Of a stretch of DNA of 64,000 nucleotides, positions 1-10,664 are shown one piece after another. Source of the stretch: Oscarella lobularis (lineage: Eukaryota > Porifera > Homoscleromorpha > Homosclerophorida > Oscarellidae); the NCBI RefSeq assembly GCF_947507565.1, contig NC_089175.1, positions 2,097,733 through 2,161,732 on the forward strand, given 5' to 3'. The notes under the pieces were generated by a model, which saw only the letters and a list, made by a program, of their open reading frames with translations, did no database searches and was not told where the DNA came from. Position numbers and translations under genes: made by a program. Position 1 is the first letter of the stretch; each line of letters opens with the position of its first letter.

Positions 1-74
1 CACACAAAGACAGGGGAAAAGTCAATGCAGAAAAAAGCCCATATTCTACGGCAGACGAGAAGAGCTCCGCCCGT

Positions 75-3000
75 CTATCCAAACTGATCCAATATACTCT
101 GAGCCTTAGCAAAATTATTCTGCGCAACGGCCAACGCCCCCACAACCTTATCGCGCGAATACCCTCGCGACACTAACTTCGAAATCATCTCCTCGCGCGG
201 ATTCCGTCCACTGGAACTCGTCGAAGCGCGACCCCGAAACGGCTCCGTTGGCCTGGGCAACGAATCGGCCTTCTCCTTGGGGCGCGCACCCCCGCGAAAC
301 GACGCCGGATAATCGTAATTCGGATTCGGTTTAATTCCCGTCGCCGGAGCCGGCACGTCGTAGGGCGAATTTTCCGGCAGCGGAGGTCGCGGCGGCGGCG
401 GCGGACAATCGTAAATATGGCTTCCGGGACTCGTTTCCCGTTGCGGTAACTGGGGCGACGACTGATAGGCGCGCGGCGGAATGTCGTAGACGAAGTCCTC
501 GTCGTCGTGGGGCGAACGCTCGGTGGAGACGCCCATGTGACGTAGTTGCGATATCGACGGCGGCGTGTCGTACTCGAAATCGCCCTCGTCGCTCGAAACG
601 TCGGATTTGATGTCGGCGAGCGGCACTTCGAGGCCGCTCTCCTCCGATATCAGTCGATCGACGAACGTGTACTCGGTTCGCGCTCGCGCCGGAATCGCGC
701 CGCCGGGGCCGGTGCCGCCGCTTCCGGGCTCGTGATCGAGTTTCGCGTAGTTGATCGTTCCCTGTCGCGCGTGACTGTGACGCGGTACGGGCGGCGGGGG
801 CGTACCGGCGCTGCCCGCCGCGTGAGGCCCGTTCGAGGACGTCCAGATGTTGGAGTAGCTGGAAGAGACGGGGGTCGGGTCGAAGGGATTGCGCGGCGGG
901 AGGGGAGGATTGCGACGAGATTGTTGCTGTTGTTGTTGTTGTAGTAGTTGTTGTTGCTGTTGGGCGGGGAGCAAGTCACTGGGGTTACGGCGAGGAAGAG
1001 GAGGCTTCGATGACGGACGCGCGTCTGGGAGAGGAGGCGGTTGTTGTTGACGCGTTTCGGTCCAGCCAGTTACATCCTAAAAATACGAGCAGATAAATCA
1101 AACATGCTATAATAATCAAGATCATTATTAGATATCATAAATCATAAATAATGAATATTATTAAAAATATCTTCGGTAATATGAATAAATCAATAATTCA
1201 TTATTATTATCCTCTCACCTCTCTATCCTCTGGACTGAGATTCGACGTTCCGCTATCCCCCATTTCCGGCACAGCCAATCCCGCCGTCATCGTCGACTGA
1301 AATATCATATCCCCGATGGCCGATCGTCCGCCCATCGGCGATCCATTCTTCCCCGATCCGCCGCGTCGCTGACTCGGCACGGGAAGCGGCAACGGCGGCG
1401 GCTCCTTCTTCTCGGGCGCCGGCACCGTTTTCGCGATCGGCTGAAAGGGATCAATAACAACGTGCGACGTATCGCGTATTTCCTCGCGACAAAACGGACA
1501 CCCGGCGCCGCCGGAATCCTGCCAATTGACGAGACAGACGGAGCAGAGAAGATGACCGCACGGCTCGAGACGCACGTCCTTGTCGTTCTCCGCGCAGATT
1601 TTGCACATTTGAAACGTCGTGCCGACTTCGCAATAGAGTTCGTACTGCTCCTGCGACACCTTGAGATGATCTTCGGGCCGAACGCCAATGTCCTTGGAGA
1701 GATCGGGATTCTTATCCTGTCCATTAGGATATTCATAGCTGGGGGAGAGAAAAAATAAAACATACATACATATATTTATGAATATTGTATTGAGGTCATT
1801 ATTACAATCCTTCTCTTGCTCCGTCGATCAACGCCTGGCAGAGCGACTTGTTCTGCGGGATCGTCTGTAGGATATTCCCGTCGTGTGTTACGTAGCCGAT
1901 GGCCCATTGGCCGAGGCGAGTGCAACTAAGTCGAAATATGTACCTATACGGAAGACGTGACCCCCTGTTTATTCATTCTCATATCCTTTTTCTCTCTCTC
2001 TCTCTCTTACGTTCCCGGTTTGTCGGTGAATTTTTGCAATTTGACTTTGACTTCGTCGTAGGTGAGAAACGCCTGATAGGCGGGATGTGTAATAGCGAGC
2101 GCATTCCAATTTCTCAAGACGGTCGACCACGGTTGAAAGAGACGCGTGAAGACGTCGAACTCGAATATCGACACGTGGTCGTTGCACGTGAGATCGATCG
2201 TCGATTTGAGAGCGATCGCTTCCAAATTCGAGTGAATTTGATGAACGCTGTCGAAATTGATTCGAAATTCCTTCCACGGGACGACGACTCTAAAAATAAA
2301 AGATCAATATTGAAACGAAACTCGACGCTGTCATATCTTCATTATGATTAATATTGTTTCTCGTAATTAGATTATAATGATTGTGTTGATCTATTCAAAC
2401 GATTTCCTTCCTTCGGTCTCCGAGACTTTATCCGTGGACTAGCGAACGTTTTCGCGCGCGCGCGCGAAAAAAACCCGGGGCGCTCTTCGCCTACGCGCGC
2501 GCGTCTACGCCCACACGGGAAACGAAAAACCGCAAAGGCGGAAGAGAAAAAAAAGAAGGGGGCCCCCCTCTCTCCTCCCTCCCCCCTTCGCATCGTACCT
2601 CGTCCCGAAGGCGCGTCGCCAAAAGTCGCCGGCGTCGGCTTTGGTCACGCGAAAAGCGTCCCCGGCGAATTTCTTTGCCTTCGGAAACATGGCTTTCAAT
2701 TCGGCGAGCATGTGACTGAAGATGAGACTGAGCTTGGTGAGATGGCGTCGCGACGACGATCGCTCGTCGTACATGCGCTCTTTTCCGTCGCGAAACAGTC
2801 GTATCGCCTGTTTGGATTTCTGTATGAGATTCTCGACGAATATGCGGAAGTATTCGCAGTCGTTCAGCGCCGCCGTGTCGTCTTCGTAGTGCTGGTAGAT
2901 CGAGCGCAGGTGTTGGTAGGTGTCCGGGAGGATGTCGAGGATGAATGGGGGGCTGTTCTTTAGGTTCATGCGCGGATTGTTGCAGAGCTTGACGACTTTG

Positions 3001-3122
3001 TCCATCAGCTTCCACGACTTCTCCAGGCTTCGACGATCGACCGCGAAGCGAGGCGCCGCTGACGAGAGGATGTTGGCGATCATTCGCTTGCCTTTGACCA
3101 TCCAAGTCTCGCCCTGCGCCAT
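75..3122 (-). CDS. CBL: E3 ubiquitin ligase CBL
   Basis: CBL proteins bind phosphotyrosine receptors and ubiquitinate them for down-regulation. Five exons (2599-3122, 2011-2289, 1806-1943, 1219-1738, 75-1076) join in consistent phase to about 820 aa. The first three encode the tyrosine-kinase-binding region: four-helix bundle, EF-hand and SH2 (the VPWKEFR and LTYDEVK stretches match animal CBL). The fourth exon has the linker with its conserved tyrosines ([10 protein letters not shown]) and the RING finger near residues 359-397 (CKIC, CGH, CPFC). The last exon is proline-rich with four YDxP motifs (YDTP, YDIP, YDCP, YDVP), a glutamine run and a C-terminal UBA domain. The start at MAQGETW was chosen over an upstream in-frame ATG because the four-helix bundle begins soon after it. 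Identity is very secure; exact ends are inferred. Confidence 0.95.
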
Positions 3123-3482
3123 CTTGAAGAGCTGGGAGTTTCCTCTGGTTCTTTTCGTACGGGAACGTCGTTGGGCTGGAAGACCCCGTGCTGACGTAAG
3201 AGAATTTGTCACGTGGGTAAATCTATATACTGTGTGTGCAATTGTACGGGTTTGGAAGGGCAAAGATTTTTAGTTGCATACTTGTACCACAGCCCACAAC
3301 AAATTTCATTGAACACAACAACGCTACAATATTAAATCCGATATCTCAAGCTAATATGAAAGCCTTTTGCGTTTTAGGCTATTCAGTCATAGCGTTCACA
3401 TCCAACTGCAAATGATTACCCGAAGGTATTGTGTGACAAATAATAATCATCCTTCTAACTGCTACGCTTTCAGCACGGTCTC

Positions 3483-5992
3483 TCAGTAGACTTCCTCCAC
3501 AACAATTTCCAGCTCTGCCTTATATATTGCAGGAGGTTGTTGGGCTGGATTATATTCGTCCTTCGTTCTTTTTGCTGAACAAACTCCTAACACTATTACT
3601 AGTAGTACAAAAATTCCACATAATGGTATTCCCACAGATAAGCCAATAATAAGAGTAGATTCTAAAAATAATTGTGTATTTAGTTAAACTTTTGACAAAT
3701 ATTTTCCATACCGTTGTTAGTTAGATCAACCCGTAAGTGAATCGCTTCGTTTTCTAAACCATAACGGTTTTCTGCTTTACATGTGTAGACGCCTTCCACT
3801 GATTCGTTGCCAACAAACCAAAACACGGCCGAGCGAAGCCCTGCGGCTACAGTTTCTCTGTCATCATTGACTATAGTCACATTAGGATCTGGAGAACCGC
3901 GTGCTAAACAAACAATACGTCCTTGTTCTCCTTTCTCTATTTCGCTCACAGTGAGATTTAGATCATCAAAGAGTTGAAGGGAAAATATTTCTGGTGGTGA
4001 CACTGCAAAAAAGAAAAAGCGCAAGTGTTAATTAATTAAAGACTGTAAGAACAGCAATACCGTTAAAGCTATTCATTAATTAACAAAAAAGAATAATAAA
4101 TTGAACTCTTAGTAATAATAAACAGAGCACTATAGATTGAAGATATAGAAGACTGTACACAATGCTTAAGCGCTATATATTTAATTAATAAATTTACCGG
4201 CGCAAACAGTAAACCGTCGTTCTTTCGTCCCGCAAGCACCAGTTAATACGCACGAGTAGATTCCACTTGTTGTTTCGTTTGCTACAAGTGAAACGCTCGC
4301 GGGCATTCCATTGCTGCCTTCAGCTAAAACAACTGCATGAAAATTGAGAATCTGAACCGTTGGCAAGGGTGACGCATTCGCTGAGCAAACTATGTTAACG
4401 GTTTCGCCACTTGCAACGCACGAGTCAAACGACAGATGCAAAGAAATGTTAGAAGCATGAGATTCTATATAGCAGCAACGGTCATGAAGGAAGGGAGAGA
4501 TAACAACGCTTACCATAAAAGTCTAGAGACAGGCCTTGCATGGTCTCACTGTACTTGTTGTAGCCGACGCAAGTGAATTGTTCTCTCGATTCTTCGGATG
4601 CAGTAAAAACTCCCCACGCTTTGCCGATGCCCGAAGCAAGCGTAGAATTCGACGAGCCACTTAGAATGCGAACCAAAGTTGAACGAGGCGCGTCGACCGC
4701 AGCACACGTTATATTCACTTCTTGCCCTATACGTATGCATGTTCGATTGGTGACAACGCTCTCTCCGAGAAGAGTTTTAAACGCCACACGAACTACCCCT
4801 ACAGGACAAATAATAGATTAAGAAAGACAATAAACGTTGACCAACTCACTGATTACAAACAGTGTCAGGCTTTTGCGACTGATTGGCGGTGCTGAGTGGA
4901 AAGACGCCTCACAAACGTAATCTCCGCTGTCGCTCATCTGCACAGCTTCTAGTGCCAGTGAAATGACGGTCGTACTCGCCTGAGATAGTCTAGGGTTCGA
5001 CTTGAAACTAATTTCCATGTACGGACGCGTTGGTATGGCTTTATCCACGTCACACTGCAGTCCAACAGAAGTGCACAACAATGTGATTGCGCTTCCTTCA
5101 TCGACCATGACAACGTTTGAAGCATTTGAATGCTGCGGGAACGACGAAAATTCGGTTACATTCGCAGCAACAGGAGCTAGAAAAACAACAGAAATGAAAT
5201 AGAGTTATACAGCATAGATCATATCTGAGAAATGTCCCACTTTGAAACTGAATTGAGTTTCTTGTGGCCATGGTTCCAAGAGGATTCAAAAAGTAGTCTT
5301 TCTCAATTGTAACGCGGCAAATGTATGTTCCCGCATGATCAATTTTAGCGGCCTTTTCTGAATAGACTAGACTGCTTGTACCGTGAGCAACGGAAATTGT
5401 TTTGTTTTCTTGCTGCCGAAAAATTTCAACGAGGAGGTGAAGGCCACGGACAAGATTGACATTGCATGTAATCGAGAATGAACATCCAAGAATGGCTCGG
5501 CCGTCTTCCGGGCTCTCTTTGACTGACGTCAAGATGGGTCTCTCTAAACGTAACTTCGCTACAAACACGAAACAAAAACAAAACGAAAAACGTACCAAAC
5601 ACAAAAACGTAGGAACGGTTTGAGTACGTCGGTGGCCCTTTTGACGATATACAGGATATCATTCGACACATGTACGTTCCCTCGATTTCTTTCGTTACGC
5701 TGCGAAGCGTCCACGTGATAGACGGACTAGTGGAGCACATGTCTATTCTTGAGTTGCTGTGATAGTCGGTATCGATGAAAGGATCAATAAAATGACCCGT
5801 CTCGATTTTCTTGAGTTGGACGAGATTCGCGTCCGAACTGCTTCCATCGCAACGCATGGAGAAGCCCCGAGGGCTTCCTCCCGCTATTAGATAACGCTGA
5901 TTAGAAGTGCCGTAATTGATAGTCAATGTTGCCCTTTTCGCTGCCAATTGTAGGCACAATCCCCACGCAATCGCAGCAACAAAGAAAAGCAT
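3483..5992 (-). CDS. Ig-domain single-pass membrane receptor
   Basis: Seven exons (5596-5992, 5241-5558, 4850-5176, 4514-4798, 4198-4464, 3712-4002, 3483-3661), all splitting codons in phase 1, give about 687 aa. The start MLFFVAAIAWGL provides a signal peptide; an upstream in-frame ATG is less likely. Each middle exon encodes roughly one Ig-like domain with a first cysteine after a beta strand and a closing YxC-type motif (GTYICRV, GDYVCEA, GIYSCVL, GVYTCKA). The last exon encodes a transmembrane helix (LIIGLSVGIPLCGIFVLL) and a short cytoplasmic tail with three tyrosines. Uniform phase-1, one-domain-per-exon layout is typical of extracellular Ig modules. No specific orthologue is recognised; adhesion or recognition is inferred. 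The intron at 5559-5595 is only 37 bp. Confidence 0.88.
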
Positions 5993-6215
5993 CTTCAGGT
6001 CGCTCAGAACTAAAACGCTGTGACGCAACGTTACGCAAGAAGAAAGGTGCATGCGCCCTTCATAGCCGGACCCTTCATAGCCACATCCCCAAAAACGTCT
6101 CCTCTCACCTCTTGAAGCACTGCCTCTGGAACAAGGAGAAATAGAAAAGGCGCGCGCCGATTAGGTTTGGAGACAATTTACTAAAAGATACAACTTAGAC
6201 TACGATTGTGACGCG

Positions 6216-6501
6216 ATGATAACGCTATTCGTCTGCTTATTGTTCGGATTCGTCGAAACGCAACTCATCTGCTACTCGTGCGATTCGACGATGGATCCTC
6301 TAAAGAATTGTCAGGGGACTGCCAAGACGACGGCGCAAAACGTCGAACATTGCACCTCGGGCGGGTCCTATATTGCTCCGTTCAGACGTTGGACCACAAT
6401 GGGCAGAGAATTTATATGCGGAACTCGAGTCTGAAGACGTGCAAGCCGACCCCGAGAACAATCGGCGATGCTGTCGTGAGAACTACTGCAACGCCTCCTG
6501 A
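6216..6501 (+). pseudogene. Ly6/uPAR-type three-finger gene, frame-disrupted
   Basis: The first frame starts with a signal peptide followed by LICYSCDS, the classic Ly6 opening (LxCYxC). A middle Ly6-like stretch (YCSVQTLDHNGQRIYMR) lies in a second frame and the diagnostic end (RRCCRENYCNAS, the CCxxxxCN signature, then a stop) lies in a third. All three parts are in order and properly spaced, but two frame changes would be needed and no GT-AG introns separate them. I therefore call it a frameshifted copy, although assembly errors could give the same picture. A hydrophobic segment open to about 6652 in the second frame could be a relic of a GPI-anchor signal. Confidence 0.55.
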
Positions 6502-6827
6502 GATAAACAGACGAAAGCCTCCTACTGTTTTCGATTGTGGAGTTCATAATTTCATTGGAAGTGCTTGTGAATTCAACGCGGAAAAGTGCGCTTTGTCTGC
6601 GCGGGTTGCTTCTTTCTGGAGTGATATAGCACTTCTTCTTTTTGTTTTGTAGTTAGTCTGGTGAGGGCCCCTTTCAGTTTTGTCAGCCTAGTGGATTCCC
6701 GGATGTGCTTGAACAGTACCCATGGAATCTCAGTCTCTGTAACAAAGAACACGCAAACTCTAAGCTAGAGAAAAGAAAAATCATTCAACTGCATAAAGCA
6801 GATAGCAACAGCAAACGTCACCGTTAC

Positions 6828-7901
6828 TTAAGACTCGTTTTGTGACTCGGAGTATTCGACAACCTCTTTGCCATCTACTTCCTTCAACCCAATAATATGC
6901 AAACCAGACGGAATATTGAACGTCTTGACTTCGCAGTCTTCTCTCTCCGCAGTTCCAAATGTGATAGGCTTCTCTCTTTTTTCGATGTGCAGTGCAAGGC
7001 CAACCAGTTTCTTCTCCTTCTTCACCAGTTCCAGACTTGTTATGCGTTCCCCGGCGCAGAACTTTTGCGTTACAGTGACGTCACCTTCAGCCTTTGTGCC
7101 AAACTTGAATTCCTCGCCATTTTGAAGAAGAAATTGAATACAGGTAATGTGTTGATCGTTCGAGATCCATACAATGACTTTGCACACTTCTTGAACGTTG
7201 CCTGGCGGCACGCTGCTCGTGTTACTGCTCTTTGCTGCTGAAAAGTGACCTATCTTTGCGTTCTTTCTAATCCGTGCGGATTTCCCAATCGAAGCCATGC
7301 CAAACTCCGCTACAGGAGCGAGAACGGCATTTGCAATATCATTGGGGTCTTTTGTCTTTATAGCTAAGTCTATGGCAGCAATTTGCCCATGGGGTCTGAA
7401 CTCGTTGTGCACCGCAGAATCAATGCCAGATATGACTCCATCCATTCCCGCGGAAGAGCCAACTGCAATAGATCCAGCAACTATTGCGCCCGCGCCCGCT
7501 GTCGCTGCCGTAACGCCGGCAACAACGAGACTCTTGGAGGCACCCTTCATGCACTTGTCTCCGTGCTCTGTATCACCTGTCGCGTAGTGAACAATGCCTT
7601 TTACGTGGCCCACGACAGGAGTGCTATCAGCCAGGTCCTCGATCGATTGGACCATCTTTTCGCCTACCTTTCGGGCTCCCTCCTCGTCGCCCTGAATTTC
7701 TCGCACGGCCATGTTGATTCCAGCTGCTATGGGCTGTCTCTCGGCATAGTCAGTCCAGGCATCACCGGCGCCTTTCAAAAGCTGTTTTGCGGCCTCCTCG
7801 TCTCCTGCTATGCTTGCGCCTGCCGCTCCTATCAGTTTGCCAAGCGATTCACCTGCCGTGACCACTTCGGAGACAACAGGAATGGATTTGACTGCTCCCA
7901 T
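6828..7901 (-). CDS. Toxin-like family paralogue A, deaminase domain missing
   Basis: Single exon, 357 aa from MGAVKSIP (an ATG four codons upstream is also in frame; I prefer the inner one because both neighbours begin MGAGKSIP). It shares about 210 N-terminal residues with the two following genes: a glycine/alanine-rich, partly hydrophobic region with a conserved PVVGHVKGIVHY motif. The C-terminal ~110 residues form a beta-rich jacalin-like domain. The middle ~175 residues present in the paralogues, which hold the deaminase-like zinc motifs, are absent in frame. G2 and S6 fit an N-myristoylation signal. Function is unknown; without the catalytic part it could be an immunity-like or decoy form, which is speculation. 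Confidence 0.75.
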   Translation of the reverse strand: MGAVKSIPVVSEVVTAGESLGKLIGAAGASIAGDEEAAKQLLKGAGDAWTDYAERQPIAAGINMAVREIQGDEEGARKVGEKMVQSIEDLADSTPVVGHVKGIVHYATGDTEHGDKCMKGASKSLVVAGVTAATAGAGAIVAGSIAVGSSAGMDGVISGIDSAVHNEFRPHGQIAAIDLAIKTKDPNDIANAVLAPVAEFGMASIGKSARIRKNAKIGHFSAAKSSNTSSVPPGNVQEVCKVIVWISNDQHITCIQFLLQNGEEFKFGTKAEGDVTVTQKFCAGERITSLELVKKEKKLVGLALHIEKREKPITFGTAEREDCEVKTFNIPSGLHIIGLKEVDGKEVVEYSESQNES

Positions 7902-8291
7902 TGCCGCTCCCATTCCTGGAAACTTGTGGAAAGTCCCCGGAGAAGCGCGCGTTAGTAATTACTTTCACTTTGCTCACTTCTTGATTTGCGTCGTCATGTG
8001 TTATACAAGCCCAAAATGAAATTAAGCCACTACTGGTCCAGTGCATTCTTATACTATCTACTGTAGAAAAAAATTAGAATTTGTGAGCAGACTTAATCAT
8101 CATCGATTTACACGCAAATGCTTTTGCTTGCACTTCGAGCCTCTTACTGTTACGGCAGCTAGATTGATACACCGTTTTAGAAGGGTTTGGGGAGAGAAAG
8201 CATATGCAGGCAGACAAAAAAAGAACGCAAAAAAGAAATCAACAGGCAAACAAAAACGAAATCAACAGCCTGACGCAGATAGTTGTATGAG

Positions 8292-9878
8292 CTAAAGACT
8301 CGTTTGTGAGTATAAGGCTACCTCCTTGCCATCTTCTTCCTTCAACCCGATAATATGCAAACCAGACGGAGCGTCGAATTTCTCGACTTCGCTGCTTTCT
8401 CTCTCCACAGTTCCAAATGTGATAGGCTTCTCTCTTGTATCGACGTGCAGTGCAAGACCAACCAGTTTCTTCTCCCTCTTCACCAATTCCAGACTTTTTA
8501 TGCGTTCCCCAACGCAGAGCTTTTGAGTTGCAGCGAGATCGCCTTCAGCCCTTTTGCCAAACTCGAATTTCTGGCTATTTCGAAGAACAAATTGAATGCG
8601 GGTAATGCGTCGATCGTTCGAGATCCACACAATGACTTCGCGCACTTCTGGGACGTTGCCTGGCGGCACGCTGCTCACGAGTACGCCTGACACGACTTTT
8701 TCCGCCACTTGAAGCGCCGTGTAGGCCTTCACCTGCATGTCCAAAGACGCAGCTTTACAGTCAACCCGAACAGGGTCAGTCATGTCTGTTCCTATCAGCT
8801 GTTTGTCCACCGCGCCCATCGCTGACTCGTACTGCTTGCAGTTGTCGCACCTTTCGACAACGGTCAGGTTTCCTGTCTTGTAGTCCCTTTGAACACTGGC
8901 TTCAACGGCATGGTTGACGTCTTCGTTAGCCTTGTAGTATGAGTTGTAGGCGGGGTGTTCAGCGCAGGTTTTGGGATCTCGTTTCAAGGCGGTTTTACCA
9001 TTCAGTTTGACCTTCCGCTGCAAGGCGCTCTTGGAATGCGACGTCATTTTGGCCTTCCTAGGATTCATTCTGTTTCGCAATTTGCTGCTGAAACCAGTGT
9101 GCATTTTCCCTGTTTTTGTGTTTTTGACAGTGGTTGCAACACTTCTTTTATGTCTGGGCGCCTTTCTAAGAGCATTGGCTGATTTCCTTGCTACTGAAAA
9201 TTGATGTTTTTTCATATTCTTTCTCATCCGTGCGGCTTTGATTCTGTTCCCAATCGCCTCGCTGACAGCAGCCATGCCAAACTCCGCTATAGGAGCGAGA
9301 ACGGCATTTGCAATTGCATTGGGATCTTTCGTCTTTATAGCCAAGTCTATGGCAGCAATTTCCCCGTGGGGTCGGAACTCTCTGTGCGCCGCAGAATCAC
9401 AGGCCGTAATGACGCCATCCATTCCCGTGGAAGAAGCAACTGCAACAGATCCAGCAACTAGTGCACCTGCACCCGCTGTCACTGTCATAGCACAGGCAAC
9501 AGCGAAACTCTTGGAGGCATCTTTCATGCACTTGTCTCCGTGCTCTCTATCACCTTTGCTGTAGTGAACAATGCCTTTTACATGGCCCACGACAGGAAGG
9601 CCATCAGCCAGATCCTCGAATGATTGGGCCAGCTTTCCGCTTACCCTTCGGGCCCCCTCCTCGTCGCCCCGACGTTTTCGCACGACAATGTTGATTCCAG
9701 CTGCTATGGGCTCTCTTTCGATATAATCAACCCAGGAATTGCCGGCGGCTTTCAGAAGCTGTTGCGCGGCCTTCTCTTTTCCTGCTATGCTGCAGCCTGC
9801 CGCTCCTATTAGTTTGCCAACCGATTCACCTGTCGTGAGCACTTCGGAGACACCAGGAATGGATTTGCCTGCTCCCAT
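8292..9878 (-). CDS. Toxin-like paralogue B: Gly/Ala-rich head, deaminase-like domain, jacalin-like tail
   Basis: Single exon, 528 aa. Residues 1-6 (MGAGKS) fit N-myristoylation. Residues ~1-210 are the shared glycine/alanine-rich region, with hydrophobic segments near 125-155 that could associate with membrane. Residues ~240-400 contain CAE at 305-307 and CxxC at 344-347 (RCDNCKQY), the arrangement of zinc ligands and catalytic glutamate in cytidine-deaminase-fold enzymes of the YwqJ type known from bacterial polymorphic toxins. Residues ~415-528 resemble a jacalin-like beta-prism (GERIKSLELV, GLHIIGLKEEDG). The gene is intronless among intron-rich neighbours. Assignment to the deaminase fold rests on motif pattern only; activity and substrate are unknown. 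Confidence 0.72.
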   Translation of the reverse strand: MGAGKSIPGVSEVLTTGESVGKLIGAAGCSIAGKEKAAQQLLKAAGNSWVDYIEREPIAAGINIVVRKRRGDEEGARRVSGKLAQSFEDLADGLPVVGHVKGIVHYSKGDREHGDKCMKDASKSFAVACAMTVTAGAGALVAGSVAVASSTGMDGVITACDSAAHREFRPHGEIAAIDLAIKTKDPNAIANAVLAPIAEFGMAAVSEAIGNRIKAARMRKNMKKHQFSVARKSANALRKAPRHKRSVATTVKNTKTGKMHTGFSSKLRNRMNPRKAKMTSHSKSALQRKVKLNGKTALKRDPKTCAEHPAYNSYYKANEDVNHAVEASVQRDYKTGNLTVVERCDNCKQYESAMGAVDKQLIGTDMTDPVRVDCKAASLDMQVKAYTALQVAEKVVSGVLVSSVPPGNVPEVREVIVWISNDRRITRIQFVLRNSQKFEFGKRAEGDLAATQKLCVGERIKSLELVKREKKLVGLALHVDTREKPITFGTVERESSEVEKFDAPSGLHIIGLKEEDGKEVALYSQTSL

Positions 9879-10294
9879 GTGGCGATTCGTTTGTTTGCCT
9901 GGTTTCCTTTGTTTGTGAATGTGACGTTTGCGAGACGCGCGTTAATGGTTACGCCCACTTCACACTAATTTATGACGCAATTTGTAACCTACAAGACCAT
10001 CCACGCACTCGCGTGAGCTCGCGTGAGCAGTTCAGTTCCCGAGATCGTTAGAAAATGCGAGCTCTAAATAATGCATTTTCACGTCGGGTATCTAGAAAAT
10101 TTTTTATACTCAGCCTTTCACTTGAATCTGTGATCAATGATTTCCTTGACAGAACCGACGTCTTTTACAGGAGATTGCAGCGAAGGTTTGAAGGTTGAAG
10201 GTGACAGATTCGGAGCGGACGACCACCTGGTATTTTCCATATACGAGTTCTGACAGTGCAGTGCTACAAAGCTATAAAAATAAAAAAAGAAATT

Positions 10295-10469
10295 CTATAA
10301 ATCTGTATCTTCTAAAGGAGGCGTTCCCTTCGCGCTGAACAATTCAAAAGGAACGCGTGTACGAGGAGGGCTCGGAGTCTCCAAAGAAGAATCCCTTTCG
10401 TTGTTACGACGATTTTTTAAACTCTGGCGAACCAGACACGTCACACAGTCTTTCTCTTACTATTCCCAG
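10295..10469 (-). pseudogene. Truncated last-exon copy of GPR180/TMEM145-like gene A
   Basis: This stretch matches the final exon of the neighbouring gene (from its stop near 12738 to about 12908) and then stops abruptly at the duplication junction. It contains small changes, including an extra base in a T run, and has no upstream exons. It is a passenger of the tandem duplication, not a gene. Confidence 0.8.
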
Positions 10470-10664
10470 CAAATGCTTTTGCTTGCACTTCGAGCCTCTT
10501 ACTGTTACGGCAGCTAGATTGATACACCGTGTTTTAGAAGGGTTTGGGGGAGAAAGCATATGCAGGCAGACAAAAAAAGAAATCAACAGGCAGACAAAAA
10601 AGAAATCAACAGCCTGACGCAGATAGTTACATGTAGCTGTATGAGCAAACCGTCACAGATGTTC

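Noticed and set aside
546-944. Plus-strand 132-aa open frame opposite the CBL tail
   Set aside because: It is arginine-rich without domain character and lies antisense to the secure CBL last exon; the openness follows from GC-rich codons there.
2372-2593. Open frame and GC-alternating runs in the first CBL intron
   Set aside because: The frame is low-complexity (poly-Gly/Phe/Arg) and sits inside an intron with clear splice sites on both sides.
9201-9564. Plus-strand frames opposite the toxin-like genes (also at 7297 and 11662)
   Set aside because: They mirror the conserved minus-strand coding region and appear in all three paralogues only because that region is conserved.
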